From Oscillospiraceae bacterium (lineage in GTDB: Bacteria; Bacillota; Clostridia; Oscillospirales; Oscillospiraceae), in assembly GCA_022846095.1 (NCBI GenBank), contig AP025583.1:806001-870000 (forward strand): 64,000 bases of DNA. The letters run 5' to 3'. The position numbers were made by a program, and so were the translations under genes. This document shows, in pieces, positions 18,819-27,907 of the stretch (its first letter is position 1; every line of letters starts with the position of its first letter). The notes under the pieces were generated by a model, which was not told the DNA's origin, did no database searches, and worked only from the letters and a program-made list of their open reading frames with translations.

Positions 18819-18963
18819 CCCGCGAAACAACGTTTCGCGGGGACCCCTTGATTTTATCTGCGGCCGGGAGAAATAAATTCCCCCGGCCTGCGGCGCTTTA
18901 CGCGCCGCCCCATCTGCGATGGAGCCCCAAGGTGTCCGGCTTACCCCGCTGTGGAAACAGGGC
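18819..18963 (+). mobile_element. Core-ATTTTATCTGC hairpin element within the groES-groEL operon
   Basis: The 145-bp element has hairpin 1 (CCCCGCGAAAC...GTTTCGCGGGG), ACCCC, the core at 18851-18861, hairpin 2 (GGCCGGGAGAAATAAATTCCCCCGGCC-like) and hairpin 3 (GGCGCTTTACGCGCC), then a small CCATCTGCGATGG stem. It lies between direct repeats of the groES end. Confidence 0.7.
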
Positions 18964-19327
<364 letters not shown>

Positions 19328-19337
19328 CGCAAGTATT

Positions 19338-19366
19338 ATAATACCCTCAGTTTGCGAAATGCGCAA
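19338..19366 (-). promoter_or_regulatory. Sigma-A promoter of groES-groEL
   Basis: On the minus strand TTGCGC, a 17-bp spacer and TATTAT stand just before the CIRCE element. Confidence 0.8.
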
Positions 19367-19399
19367 GTCTAAAATTTTGAACAAACCGTTAATTTTGAG

Positions 19400-19441
19400 A
19401 AAAAAACGGGCCCCATCCCAGAATAGCTTCTGAAATGGGGC
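19400..19441 (-). terminator. Terminator after the lipid kinase gene
   Basis: GCCCCATTTCAGAA and TTCTGGGATGGGGC pair around a short loop and are followed on the minus strand by CGTTTTTT. Confidence 0.75.
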
Positions 19442-19474
19442 GCGATCTCGATTTTTCTCCTGTTTTCTCCCGTT

Positions 19475-20425
19475 TTAAGATTTTGCTCCGGGGGATTTGT
19501 TAGCAGACTGTGAACTTTCACGCCAGAACACGTCCGGGGGATAGAAGAAGTTGAGCTTCTTCTCGGACAGGCGGATGGTGAACTCCCTGCCCCGCAGCAC
19601 TTCGCCGTCCACCACCACCACCAGCTCGGCGGGGGAGGAGAAGTCCACCCGCTGGCCGTGGTAGTGGGTGATAAGCTCGGGAAATTCACGGTAGCGCCCC
19701 TTGGCGTACTTGCCCACCAGCCGGGCGAAGGTGCGGCGGTTGACCTTGGGCACCAGCAGCATGTCCAGCACGCCGTCGTCGGGCTGGGCGTCCCCCACGG
19801 GCATGAAGCCGCCGCCGTAGTAGCGGCCGGAGCAGACGCACAGGATGGATACCTCGCCCTCAAAGTGGATGGGGCCCATGTCCACGGTCATGGGCCGGGT
19901 GATGCCCTTGAAGAGCACGTTGACGGTGAGGGAGGAGATATAGGCCCCCGCGCCGGTGACCAGGGGCAGGGCCTTGTAGCGGTCCACGTCGCCGGCCACC
20001 CGGGCGTCCACGCCGGCACAGGCCACGTCGATGCCCAGCAGGCCGTTGCAGTCCATTAAATCCAGGGGGGTCTGGGGCCCGTCCCGCAGGGCGGCCAGGT
20101 CGGTAAAGCGCCGGACGCCCTCCTTGCCGAAGATGCGCAGAAAGTCGTTGCCCGTGCCCTTGGGCACGTTGGTCACCGCCGCCCAATCGCAGCCCGCGGC
20201 GGCGTTGACCACCTCGTTGAGGGTGCCGTCCCCGCCGCAGGCGTAGAGGCGTATGGGCTCCCGCCGCGCCACGGCCTTTTCCGCGATGGCGCGGGCGTCC
20301 CCCGCGCCGTGGGTGAGGGCGACCTGGCAGCTCTGCCGGGAGAAGACCGCGTAGATCTGGTCCAGCAGGTGGGCGGTGGAGTCCTTTTTCCCGGCGGCGG
20401 GGTTGATGATAAACAGGTGCTTCAT
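19475..20425 (-). CDS. Diacylglycerol/lipid kinase family protein
   Basis: The 316-residue protein has the DAGK catalytic start 'HLFIINPAAGKK', the glycine-rich 'YACGGDGTLNEVVN' nucleotide loop and the 'PKGTGNDFLR' motif. The family (YegS/DgkB) phosphorylates diacylglycerol or related lipids at the membrane face. The C-terminal half has the expected beta-sandwich pattern ('LVVVVDGEVL'). GAAGGAAAC precedes the ATG. It ends at its own terminator; the exact lipid is not determined. Confidence 0.9.
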   Translation of the reverse strand: MKHLFIINPAAGKKDSTAHLLDQIYAVFSRQSCQVALTHGAGDARAIAEKAVARREPIRLYACGGDGTLNEVVNAAAGCDWAAVTNVPKGTGNDFLRIFGKEGVRRFTDLAALRDGPQTPLDLMDCNGLLGIDVACAGVDARVAGDVDRYKALPLVTGAGAYISSLTVNVLFKGITRPMTVDMGPIHFEGEVSILCVCSGRYYGGGFMPVGDAQPDDGVLDMLLVPKVNRRTFARLVGKYAKGRYREFPELITHYHGQRVDFSSPAELVVVVDGEVLRGREFTIRLSEKKLNFFYPPDVFWRESSQSANKSPGAKS

Positions 20426-20475
20426 AGCCACGTTTCCTTCCTTGGGCCGCGCCCATCCAATCTGGTCTGAGGCGC

Positions 20476-21687
20476 TTATTGAGCGGGCGCGGGGGAGGGG
20501 GACGGTGTGGCGGGGGAGCCGCTGCGGTAGTACGCGGCGGTGCTCCAGAGGGTCACCCGCTGCTCGGTGCGGGCCATGCGGGAGACGATGGCGGCCACCT
20601 CGGCCCGGGTGATGCTGTCGCCGGGACGGAAGGTCATGGCGCTGTCGCTGCCGGTAAAGACGCCCTTGGCGTACAGGGCGTAGATGTCGTCGGCCGACGG
20701 GCTGCCGGCGGGCACGTCGGGCAGGGAGGCGCGTACCCGATCCAGGCTGTTGAGCACCGGCATCCCCTTGGCCAGGGAAGTGGCCGCGAAGAGCTTTGCC
20801 ATCTCGGCGCGGGTGATGGGTCGGTCGTAGGAGTCGAACTGGCCCTGGGCCAGAATGCCGCTGGCGATGCAGTAGTCCACCGAGGGGGCGTACCACACGG
20901 GGTTGGTGTTGCTCTGGAGGTGGAAGTCGTCCCCGGTGTAGCGGCTCTCCATAAAGGCGGCCAGCTTCACCGCCTCGGCCACCGTCAGGGTGGCGTCCGG
21001 GGCGAAGCGGTTGCCCCCCACGCCCTCCATAAGCTCCAGGTTATAGGCCAGATCCACCCACAGGTCGTACCACTGGCGGGGGGATACGTCGGTGAAGTCG
21101 GGCAGACGGTTGCGCACGAGGGGGAAGCGGGCGGAGGGCACCTGCTTTTCCACCAGGATGTTGTTGATCTGGAACAGGGGGATGCGGGTCTTGGCGCCCT
21201 CCTGGGTGAGCACCAGGGTGTCCACTCCGCCGGTCTGGACGATCTCGGCGGAGTCGTAGAGGAAATCGTAGAGGATGTTGGTGGTGCCCCCCCGTCCGTC
21301 GGGGAAGGGGAGGATGCTCACCACGCCCCACTTCATCCCCTTCTGGGCGATGTAGAGCCCGGAGTTCATATGGATCAGGGTGCCGTACTCCGGCCGGATC
21401 AGGTAGGTCCCGTCCTGGAGAATGACCCCCAGGCGGCTGCCCAGGCGCACCTGGGCCAGGCCCAGGGTAAAGTCCAGAGCGGAGGTGTACTGGATGGGGA
21501 TAACGATGTCGCCCTTCACGTTGGCGTAGCCGTACAGCCCGTCCTGCTCCGCCAGGGCCAGCCCCTCCTGGTAGCCCCAGATGGTCACGCCCGCGGGGGC
21601 CGCGGCATGGGCCGCCAGGGCGCCGCTGAGCAGCGCCCCGGCCAGGACGAGGGTGATGAGGGTCCTCCAGCGTGTGTGCAGCTTCAT
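20476..21687 (-). CDS. Exported WG-repeat and SLH-domain surface protein
   Basis: The 403-residue protein has a signal peptide (1-28), then a region with WG-repeat-like units ('GLYGYANVKGDIVIPIQYTSA', 'GMKWGVVS'). From about 195 to 385 it has three SLH-type segments ('FTDVSPRQWYDLWVDLAYNLELMEG', 'NPVWYAPSVDYCIASGIL', 'ADDIYALYAKGVFTGSDS'). It is probably bound to the cell wall. A Pro/Ser tail ends the protein. AAGGAG lies before the ATG. It follows the rRNA methyltransferase gene on the same strand with a 20-bp gap, so the two are probably co-transcribed. Confidence 0.85.
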   Translation of the reverse strand: MKLHTRWRTLITLVLAGALLSGALAAHAAAPAGVTIWGYQEGLALAEQDGLYGYANVKGDIVIPIQYTSALDFTLGLAQVRLGSRLGVILQDGTYLIRPEYGTLIHMNSGLYIAQKGMKWGVVSILPFPDGRGGTTNILYDFLYDSAEIVQTGGVDTLVLTQEGAKTRIPLFQINNILVEKQVPSARFPLVRNRLPDFTDVSPRQWYDLWVDLAYNLELMEGVGGNRFAPDATLTVAEAVKLAAFMESRYTGDDFHLQSNTNPVWYAPSVDYCIASGILAQGQFDSYDRPITRAEMAKLFAATSLAKGMPVLNSLDRVRASLPDVPAGSPSADDIYALYAKGVFTGSDSAMTFRPGDSITRAEVAAIVSRMARTEQRVTLWSTAAYYRSGSPATPSPSPAPAQ

Positions 21688-21707
21688 CTCGTACTCCTTG
21701 TCTTCCG

Positions 21708-22823
21708 TTAACGGTACTGGAACAGGTCGCATTTGATCATGCCGTTGTAGAGCTTGCGGCGCTTGTCGGCGGTCTTGCCGAAGGTGCGCTCGAATTCCGT
21801 GTGGGAGGACAGGACGCTGACCTTCCAGCCCGGGGGCAGGGTGCGCACCGCCGCGCCGAAGGCCTGGTAGAGATCCTCCGCCTCCCGCTTCTCCATAATC
21901 CGCTCGCCGTAGGGCGGGTTGGTGACCACCCGGCCGAAGGGGGCGTCCCGGTGGAATTTGGCGGCGTCCGCCACCTCGAAGCGCACCAGGTCCTCCACGT
22001 CGGCCTTCACCGCGTTGGCCCGGGCGATCTCCACCGCCTTGGGGTCCACGTCGCCCCCCCAGATGTCGTAGTCGCCGTCGAACTCCCTGTCCATGGCCTC
22101 GTCGGCAGCGTCCATCCAGATGTTGGCGGGGAAGCAGCCCCACTTCTGGGCCGCGAAGGAGCGGGACAGGCCGGGGGCCCGGTTTTTGGCCATGAGGGCG
22201 GCCTCGATGGCGATGGTGCCCGAGCCGCAGAAGGGGTCGCAGAAGGGGTCCCGCCCGCGGTAGCGGGAGAGGGTCACCATGGCGGCGGCCAGGGTCTCAC
22301 GCAGGGGGGCCACCACGCCCACCGCCCGGTAGCCCCGCTTGTGCAGGCCCGCGCCGGAGGTGTCCAGCATGAGGGTGGCGGTGTCCTTCATAATAGCGAA
22401 CTGCACCTGATAGAGCGCGCCGGTCTCGGGCAGGGAGGACAGGCCGTAGCGCTCCCCCAGCCGGGCGGCCACCGCCTTGTTGACGATGGACTGGCAGGCG
22501 GGCACCGAGTGCAGGGCGGAGTTGAGGCAGTGCCCCTTCACGGGGAAGGCGCCCTCCCGGGGGATGAAGTCCTCCCACGGCAGTGCGCGGGTGCCCTCGA
22601 AGAGGGCGTCAAAATCGGCGGCGCGGAAGCTGCCCAGCACGATGAGCACCCGCTCCCCGCAGCGCAGGTTCAGGTTGACCCGGGCCACGTCGGCGGGGGA
22701 GGCGGCGCACAGCACGCGGCCGTTTTCCGCCCGCACGTCGTCCAGGTTCAGCCGCCGCAGCTCGTCGGCGGCCAGGCCCTCCAGCCCGAACAGGGTGGGC
22801 ACGGCCAGTTCCAGCTTTGTCAT
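21708..22823 (-). CDS. THUMP-domain class I methyltransferase (RlmL/YpsC type)
   Basis: The 371-residue protein has an N-terminal ferredoxin-like/THUMP region (about 1-160) and a Rossmann methyltransferase with 'DPFCGSGTIAIEAALMAKN' (SAM site) and 'VVTNPPYGERI' (catalytic NPPY). This matches the RlmL/YpsC family that makes N2-methylguanine in 23S rRNA. The ATG at 22823 follows GGGAGC; the one at 22838 has no site. Confidence 0.9.
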   Translation of the reverse strand: MTKLELAVPTLFGLEGLAADELRRLNLDDVRAENGRVLCAASPADVARVNLNLRCGERVLIVLGSFRAADFDALFEGTRALPWEDFIPREGAFPVKGHCLNSALHSVPACQSIVNKAVAARLGERYGLSSLPETGALYQVQFAIMKDTATLMLDTSGAGLHKRGYRAVGVVAPLRETLAAAMVTLSRYRGRDPFCDPFCGSGTIAIEAALMAKNRAPGLSRSFAAQKWGCFPANIWMDAADEAMDREFDGDYDIWGGDVDPKAVEIARANAVKADVEDLVRFEVADAAKFHRDAPFGRVVTNPPYGERIMEKREAEDLYQAFGAAVRTLPPGWKVSVLSSHTEFERTFGKTADKRRKLYNGMIKCDLFQYR

Positions 22824-22881
22824 TCGGTAAGCTCCCATAACATTATTTCGTAAAAACCAAGTTTCGCGTCAATTTAATCTT

Positions 22882-22910
22882 AGTATATCCGATCTGCCCC
22901 GGAATGGCAA
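22882..22910 (-). promoter_or_regulatory. Sigma-A promoter of the methyltransferase gene
   Basis: TTGCCA, a 17-bp spacer and TATACT lie on the minus strand about 60 bp before the start codon. Confidence 0.65.
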
Positions 22911-23037
22911 ATCCTTTTGCAATCGACAAGCGGGCACAGGGTTTGACAAAATTTACACTTTTCTTACTTACACCAAATTTGCTTTCCTTTTTCCCAGCTT
23001 TGTGGTAGGATGAAAACCAGTAAAGGAGGAATGCGGA

Positions 23038-23526
23038 ATGCTTGAATGGCTGAGCGCGGCCGGCCCCAGCGTGTTTTGGCTGGCGGCCATGGTGGTGCTC
23101 CTGGCCGTGGAGGCGGCCACGGTGGGCCTGGTGTCCATCTGGTTCGCCGCGGGAGCGCTGTGCGCCTTCCTGGTGTCCCTGCCCGTGAAGAACGTCTGGG
23201 TGCAGATTGTGGTATTCCTGGTGATCTCCTTCGTCTGTATGCTGGCGGTACGCCCGCTGGCGCGCAGGTACATGACCCCGCGCCGCCAGGCCACCAACGC
23301 CGACCGGGCCATCGGGGCCGAGGCCGTGGTGACCCAGGACATCGACAATCTGCGCGCCCAGGGCCAGGTACAGGTGCAGGGGGCAATTTGGACGGCCCGG
23401 AGCGCGGCGGAGGAGCAGGTTATCCCCGCAGGCGCCAAGGTGCGCGTGGAGCGCATCGAGGGCGTCAAGCTGATCGTCAACCCGCTTGTGGCCTGCCGCG
23501 CGGGGGAGAAGAAAGAGGAGGAGTAG
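23038..23526 (+). CDS. NfeD-family membrane protein
   Basis: The 162-residue protein has three closely spaced hydrophobic segments (about 12-34, 37-52, 55-75) followed by a small soluble beta-barrel ('GAEAVVTQDIDNLRAQGQVQVQGAIWTARS'), the truncated NfeD layout. NfeD proteins partner with SPFH proteins at the membrane, and an SPFH gene follows 6 bp later. AAAGGAGGAA precedes the ATG. A possible -35 TTGACA (22943-22948) lacks a convincing -10. Confidence 0.88.
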   Translation: MLEWLSAAGPSVFWLAAMVVLLAVEAATVGLVSIWFAAGALCAFLVSLPVKNVWVQIVVFLVISFVCMLAVRPLARRYMTPRRQATNADRAIGAEAVVTQDIDNLRAQGQVQVQGAIWTARSAAEEQVIPAGAKVRVERIEGVKLIVNPLVACRAGEKKEEE

Positions 23527-23532
23527 AAAACT

Positions 23533-24456
23533 ATGCCGTATCTGATTATCGCGCTGGTCGTCCTGATCCTTGTCATCATCGCACTGAACATCAAGGTGGT
23601 CCAGCAGTCCAAGGCCTACGTGGTGGAGCGCCTGGGCGCCTTCCACGCCGTGTGGGGCGTGGGCATCCACTTCAAGGTGCCCTTCATCGAGAAGGTGGCC
23701 AAGGCCGTCTCCCTCAAGGAGCAGGTGGTGGATTTCGCCCCCCAGCCCGTCATCACCAAGGATAACGTCACCATGCAGATCGACACGGTGCTCTACTTCC
23801 AGATCACCGACCCCAAGCTCTACACCTACGGCGTGGAGCACCCCATGAGCGCCATCGAGAACCTGACCGCCACCACCCTGCGCAACATCATCGGCGATCT
23901 GGAGCTGGACCAGACCCTCACCAGCCGCGACATCATCAACTCCAAGATGCGCGCCCTGCTGGACGAGGCCACCGACCCCTGGGGCATCAAGGTCAACCGC
24001 GTGGAGCTGAAGAATATCATTCCGCCCAGGGAGATCCAGGACGCCATGGAGCGCCAGATGAAGGCCGAGCGTGAGCGCCGCGAGTCCATCCTCCAGGCCG
24101 AGGGCCAGAAGGCCAGCCAGATCCTGGTGGCCGAGGGCGAGAAGCAGTCCGTCATCCTCAAGGCCGACGCCGCCAAGCAGGCCGCCATCATGCGGGCCGA
24201 GGGCGAGGCCGAGGCCATCATGAAGGTCCAGCAGGCCACCGCCGAGGCCATCAAGCTGCTCAACGCGGCCAACCCCAACGAGCAGGTGATCAAGGTCAAG
24301 GCCCTGGAGGCCTTCCAGGCCGCCGCCGACGGCAAGGCCACCAAGATCATCATTCCCTCCGAGATCCAGGGCCTGGCCGGGCTTTGCGCCTCCGCCAAGG
24401 CCGTGTTCGACTCGGTGGAGCCCAACCGGCCCCAGCCCCCCCAGGCGGGCAAGTAA
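23533..24456 (+). CDS. SPFH/band 7 membrane protein (QmcA/paraslipin type)
   Basis: The 307-residue protein has an N-terminal membrane anchor (1-20), an SPFH domain (about 25-190, 'VVQQSKAYVVERLGAFHAVW') and a long Ala/Glu-rich coiled coil (190-260). It belongs to the stomatin/QmcA branch and is expected to oligomerise with the NfeD partner upstream as a membrane-microdomain scaffold. It ends at a strong terminator. Confidence 0.92.
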   Translation: MPYLIIALVVLILVIIALNIKVVQQSKAYVVERLGAFHAVWGVGIHFKVPFIEKVAKAVSLKEQVVDFAPQPVITKDNVTMQIDTVLYFQITDPKLYTYGVEHPMSAIENLTATTLRNIIGDLELDQTLTSRDIINSKMRALLDEATDPWGIKVNRVELKNIIPPREIQDAMERQMKAERERRESILQAEGQKASQILVAEGEKQSVILKADAAKQAAIMRAEGEAEAIMKVQQATAEAIKLLNAANPNEQVIKVKALEAFQAAADGKATKIIIPSEIQGLAGLCASAKAVFDSVEPNRPQPPQAGK

Positions 24457-24465
24457 ACCCATAAA

Positions 24466-24502
24466 AAAGAGGGCCGCCCCGGCAGGGGCGGCCCTCTTCT
24501 CT
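24466..24502 (+). terminator. Terminator of the nfeD-SPFH unit
   Basis: GAGGGCCGCCCC/GGGGCGGCCCTC forms a 12-bp stem followed by TTCTCTTC. Confidence 0.8.
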
Positions 24503-24545
24503 TCGGTGGGGATGGATTGCCGCGCTCCTGCGGCCCTCGTACTGT

Positions 24546-25037
24546 CTATCTCCCGCCGGGGGAGTGGCGGCGGCACCAGCGGTCGTACCGCTCCCGCCGG
24601 GCCGCCCCCTCCAGGGGCAGGCCGTACTGGCGGCAGGCCACCACGTCGGCGTCCTTTACGATCTCCTCCAGGGGGGTGCCGATCTGGTCCTTGTCGCTGT
24701 GGCAGGCCACCGCCTCGGCCACCAGGTCGATTTCGGCGGGGGTGAACAGGTCCAGCCGCTCCAGCAGGGCCCGGGCGGGCTCCCGCCCCGCGGGGGCGTG
24801 GCCCTCCTGCTTCCCGGTGAGGATGCGCCCCACGTCGTGCAGGGAGCAGGCCACGGCGGCCAGGGCGGGGTCCTCCCCCTGCTCCTCGGCCATGAGGAAG
24901 CCCAGCGCCGCGCAGCCGGCCAGGTGCAGGCGCTCCCAATCCAAGCTCTCGTCCCGCTGGATCTCCCGGCCCTCCTGGGCGGCGATCAGCTCCAGCACGG
25001 CGGACTGTACAATGAGAATCCGGTTCATCGCTGACAT
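24546..25037 (-). CDS. HD-domain protein (putative phosphohydrolase)
   Basis: The 163-residue protein has an HD-type metal site: His35 region ('ERLHLAG'), 'ACSLHDVGRI' (HD pair near 66-67) and a later 'VACHSD', then 'KDADVVA'. These are the residues of the HD superfamily of metal phosphohydrolases. The ATG at 25037 has GGGGGAG 6 bases upstream; the next ATG, at 25028, is an alternative. No partner gene indicates its substrate. Confidence 0.8.
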   Translation of the reverse strand: MSAMNRILIVQSAVLELIAAQEGREIQRDESLDWERLHLAGCAALGFLMAEEQGEDPALAAVACSLHDVGRILTGKQEGHAPAGREPARALLERLDLFTPAEIDLVAEAVACHSDKDQIGTPLEEIVKDADVVACRQYGLPLEGAARRERYDRWCRRHSPGGR

Positions 25038-25189
25038 CCCTTTCTCCCCCAGGGGGGATTGCTTTGGGACAGTGTACCACAGCTTGGCCGGAGGGGAAAG
25101 CCCTCTTTGGACGCTTTGTAAACTGTGCGGTATAACGGGCGGAAAACAGACGGCGGTTTTGGGCGGTTTTTCGCCGTGCGCGCCGTGGC

Positions 25190-26242
25190 TCACTCCAGGG
25201 TGAATTCCTCCGCCGAAGGCCTGCCCTGCCAGATATATCCGTCCGTGCGCTGGTACTGCCTGTCAACCGTGCCGTCCGGCCTGGTGTAGTCGATTACGAA
25301 GACCTGCCCCTCCCCCACCGGCATGGGGTAGTTGTCGTAGGGCAGGATATTACCCGTCTTGGGATTGTCCTTAAAGTCGTTGTACGCGTCCTCCAGCCGC
25401 CAGAATTCCCTGGAGCTATAGTCCTTGGAAAAACCTGTTGTGTCCTGCTCGCCGTAGTACGGGGCCTGGTACTCCTTCCCGCCGACCGTAATGGTGTCAA
25501 CGCGCAGGGGGATGCCGGTCAAATCCTCGGTGTGCAGGGTATCGCCGTAGACCTCGTGCAGCTGGTTGGCCATACGGGGGACGGTGCCGGCGGCGTCCAG
25601 ACCATCGATTATAGTGTGGTAAGAGCCGTAAATCCCCATAATACTCTCGCCGTCCAGCGCGTCAAATGCCCGGATAAAGTTCTCCGCCATTTTGTTCTCC
25701 CGATAGTTGTCGTCGGAGTGCCCGTAATAATACTTCCCCTGATCGATGTTCTCCTGCGCCAGGCGGGCCTGTTCGGAGTCCCCCAGGCCGTTTTCCCAGA
25801 GGTAGCGCAGGTACCGCATCCCTGTGGTGCTGTACTGGTGCCCTACGTCGGTGCCGTGAAACATCGTCTCCGGGCACTGGCGCTTGAGTTCAACGTAGAA
25901 TTCTCTGACACCGGGGTCGTGGGAGAGGCTCCCCTCCCAGTCCTGGTAGAGCGCGTCCAGAATGTCGTCGCTGTCCGACTGCATCCAGAGGTTGAGAAAC
26001 TCCGCGGTGTAGTAGGCGTCCTCCACAAAGAGGTGGCGCATCCCCTGATCATTGTAGTAGCCGCTCCACAATTCCAGCTCCCGATCTAAAATATGCTGCA
26101 CGGCGTGGGACTCCCCGTACAGGTAGATCTGCCCCGGCGGCGGGGTGGAGGGGAGCGGCACCTCCTCCGGCGCGGGGGCGGGCGAGCAGGCGGACAGCAG
26201 CAAAAACAGCGCGCACAGCGCGGCGATTCCCGTCCGTTTCAT
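25190..26242 (-). CDS. Lipoprotein of the TIKI/ChaN-like superfamily
   Basis: The 350-residue protein has a lipoprotein signal (LLLSAC, Cys19), a Pro-rich spacer and a body starting 'IYLYGESHAVQHILDRE'. The GE-H element and later 'HLFVEDAYYTAEFLN' and 'YGSYHTII' resemble the TIKI/ChaN/EreA-like fold of putative metal-dependent hydrolases. Function in this organism is unknown. GGAGGG is 7 bases before the ATG. It is divergent from the CNNM transporter gene. Confidence 0.7.
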   Translation of the reverse strand: MKRTGIAALCALFLLLSACSPAPAPEEVPLPSTPPPGQIYLYGESHAVQHILDRELELWSGYYNDQGMRHLFVEDAYYTAEFLNLWMQSDSDDILDALYQDWEGSLSHDPGVREFYVELKRQCPETMFHGTDVGHQYSTTGMRYLRYLWENGLGDSEQARLAQENIDQGKYYYGHSDDNYRENKMAENFIRAFDALDGESIMGIYGSYHTIIDGLDAAGTVPRMANQLHEVYGDTLHTEDLTGIPLRVDTITVGGKEYQAPYYGEQDTTGFSKDYSSREFWRLEDAYNDFKDNPKTGNILPYDNYPMPVGEGQVFVIDYTRPDGTVDRQYQRTDGYIWQGRPSAEEFTLE

Positions 26243-26316
26243 AGAACATCCCTCCAAGCGTTTCGTCTTGTTTTTACTCTATCACACGCGCCTGTCTTTG
26301 GCAACGGCATGGGGGC

Positions 26317-26345
26317 TTGCATTGTGCGCCTACCTGTGGTATAAT
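26317..26345 (+). promoter_or_regulatory. Sigma-A promoter of the CNNM transporter gene
   Basis: TTGCAT, a 17-bp spacer and a perfect TATAAT are followed by a leader of about 150 nt. Confidence 0.8.
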
Positions 26346-26351
26346 ACGCCC

Positions 26352-26503
26352 TAATCAATTTCGGATGGAAAGGACAGGGTGAGCCCGCGTGGACGAACCT
26401 CCGCCCAGTAACCGAATACAGCCGTGATGATCCGGGCAGCCTTACTCCAAACGGGGATAGGGCTGTCCGTTTGCGCGTAAAAACAAAATTTGATTTGGAG
26501 TTG
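26352..26503 (+). promoter_or_regulatory. Structured 5' leader of the CNNM gene, possible riboswitch
   Basis: The transcribed leader has GGACAG (26372-26377) complementary to CTGTCC (26463-26468), enclosing about 85 nt. An alternative pairing CAGCC (26437-26441) with GGCTG (26461-26465) uses some of the same bases, so two exclusive folds are possible. No known riboswitch consensus (M-box, NiCo, yybP-ykoY) could be matched by eye. A metal-ion sensor would fit the downstream gene but is not shown. Confidence 0.4.
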
Positions 26504-27784
26504 ATGGGTTCCACTATGGACAGTCCCAGTATCACGATGCTCGCCGCGATTATTTGCCTGGTAATCATGTCGGCCTATTTTTCCGCCACCGAGACCGCCT
26601 TTACCTCCCTGAACCGGGTGCGCCTGCGCAGCAGGGCGGAGGGCGGCAACCGCCGGGCGGCGCTGGCCCTGGAGATGGAGGAGGACTACGACCGCCTGCT
26701 CTCCACCATCCTGATCGGCAACAACATCGTCAACATCACGGCCACCACCGTGGGCACGGTGTTCTTCACCCGGCTGCTGGGCGGGGCCTCCGGCCCCACG
26801 GTGTCCACCGTGGTGCTCACCGTGGTGGTGCTGATCTTCGGCGAGGTCACCCCCAAGAGCCTGGCCAAGGAGTTCCCCGAGGGCTTCGCCATGTTCTCCG
26901 CCCCCTTCCTCCACGCCCTGATGATCCTGCTCAAGCCCTTCACCTTCTTTTTCGCCCAGTGGAAGCGGCTGCTCTCCCGCCTGGTGCGCAAGAAGGGGGA
27001 CGAGGGCATTACCGAGGAGGAGCTGATGACCATGGTGGACCAGGCCGAGGACGAGGGCGGCCTGGACCGGCACGAGAGCGAGCTCATCCGCTCCGCCATC
27101 GAGTTCAACGACATGGAGGTGGACGAGATCCTCACCCCCCGGGTGGACATCGTGGCGGTGGAGGACAGCGCCTCCATGGACGAGATCGCCGCCGTCTTTG
27201 CGGAGAACGGCTACTCCCGCCTGCCGGTGTACCACGAGGACATCGACGACATCGTGGGCGTCATCCACGAGAAGGACTTCCACGCCGCCCGCTACCACGG
27301 GCAGACCGACGTGTCCGCCCTGGTCAGCTCGGTGCTCTACACCACCGGCAACACCAAGATCTCCGAGCTGCTGCGCATCCTCCAGCGGGAGAAGGCCCAC
27401 ATGGTGGTGGTGGTGGACGAGTACGGCGGCACCGAGGGCCTGGTGACCCTGGAGGACATCGTGGAGGAGCTGGTGGGCGAGATCTGGGATGAGCACGACG
27501 AGGTGATCGAGCAGTTTAAAAAACAGGAGGACGGCAGCTACCTGATCTCGTGCGGCGCCGACCTGACCGACCTGCTGGATCTCTTCTCCATCAAGGGGGA
27601 GTGCGACGCCAACACCGTGTCCGGCTGGGTCATGGAGCAGATCGGCCGGGTGCCCCAGGAGGGGGACCGCTTCCAGGCCGAGGGGCTGGACGTGACGGTG
27701 ACGCAGGTGGACCACCGCCGGGTGATGGAGATCCGGGTGGTGGTGCCCGCCCCGGCGGAGCCGGAGCAGGACGGGAAGAAATGA
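26504..27784 (+). CDS. CNNM/DUF21-CBS-CorC_HlyC transporter (hemolysin-like)
   Basis: The 426-residue protein has an N-terminal CNNM transmembrane domain (about 5-175), a CBS pair (about 200-320, '[12 protein letters not shown]', '[31 protein letters not shown]') and a C-terminal CorC/HlyC domain. Members export divalent cations, often magnesium. The ATG at 26504 follows TTTGGAG closely (3 bases); the ATG at 26516 is the alternative. It has a structured leader and its own promoter. Confidence 0.88.
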   Translation: MGSTMDSPSITMLAAIICLVIMSAYFSATETAFTSLNRVRLRSRAEGGNRRAALALEMEEDYDRLLSTILIGNNIVNITATTVGTVFFTRLLGGASGPTVSTVVLTVVVLIFGEVTPKSLAKEFPEGFAMFSAPFLHALMILLKPFTFFFAQWKRLLSRLVRKKGDEGITEEELMTMVDQAEDEGGLDRHESELIRSAIEFNDMEVDEILTPRVDIVAVEDSASMDEIAAVFAENGYSRLPVYHEDIDDIVGVIHEKDFHAARYHGQTDVSALVSSVLYTTGNTKISELLRILQREKAHMVVVVDEYGGTEGLVTLEDIVEELVGEIWDEHDEVIEQFKKQEDGSYLISCGADLTDLLDLFSIKGECDANTVSGWVMEQIGRVPQEGDRFQAEGLDVTVTQVDHRRVMEIRVVVPAPAEPEQDGKK

Positions 27785-27788
27785 TACA

Positions 27789-27827
27789 TCAACCCGGCGC
27801 GGCTGAGGCCGCGCCGGGTTTTTTAAA
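27789..27827 (+). terminator. Terminator of the CNNM gene
   Basis: AACCCGGCGCGGC/GCCGCGCCGGGTT forms a 13-bp stem around TGAG, followed by T6. Confidence 0.92.
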
Positions 27828-27834
27828 TCTGATA

Positions 27835-27863
27835 TTGACCAGTCTGGTCAATTGTGCTATACT
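27835..27863 (+). promoter_or_regulatory. TetR-operon promoter
   Basis: TTGACC, a 17-bp spacer and TATACT. The -35 box is the left arm of the first operator. Confidence 0.85.
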
Positions 27864-27886
27864 GCAAATATGACCAGAGTGGTCAA
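27835..27886. promoter_or_regulatory. Pair of TetR operators
   Basis: Two near-identical palindromes with 7-bp arms and 3-bp centres flank the -10 box: TTGACCAGTCTGGTCAA (27835-27851) and ATGACCAGAGTGGTCAA (27870-27886). The arm sequence TGACCA is common to both, so one regulator should bind twice and block the promoter. Confidence 0.88.
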
Positions 27887-27907
27887 TTTGAAGGGAGCTG
27901 GTATGCG

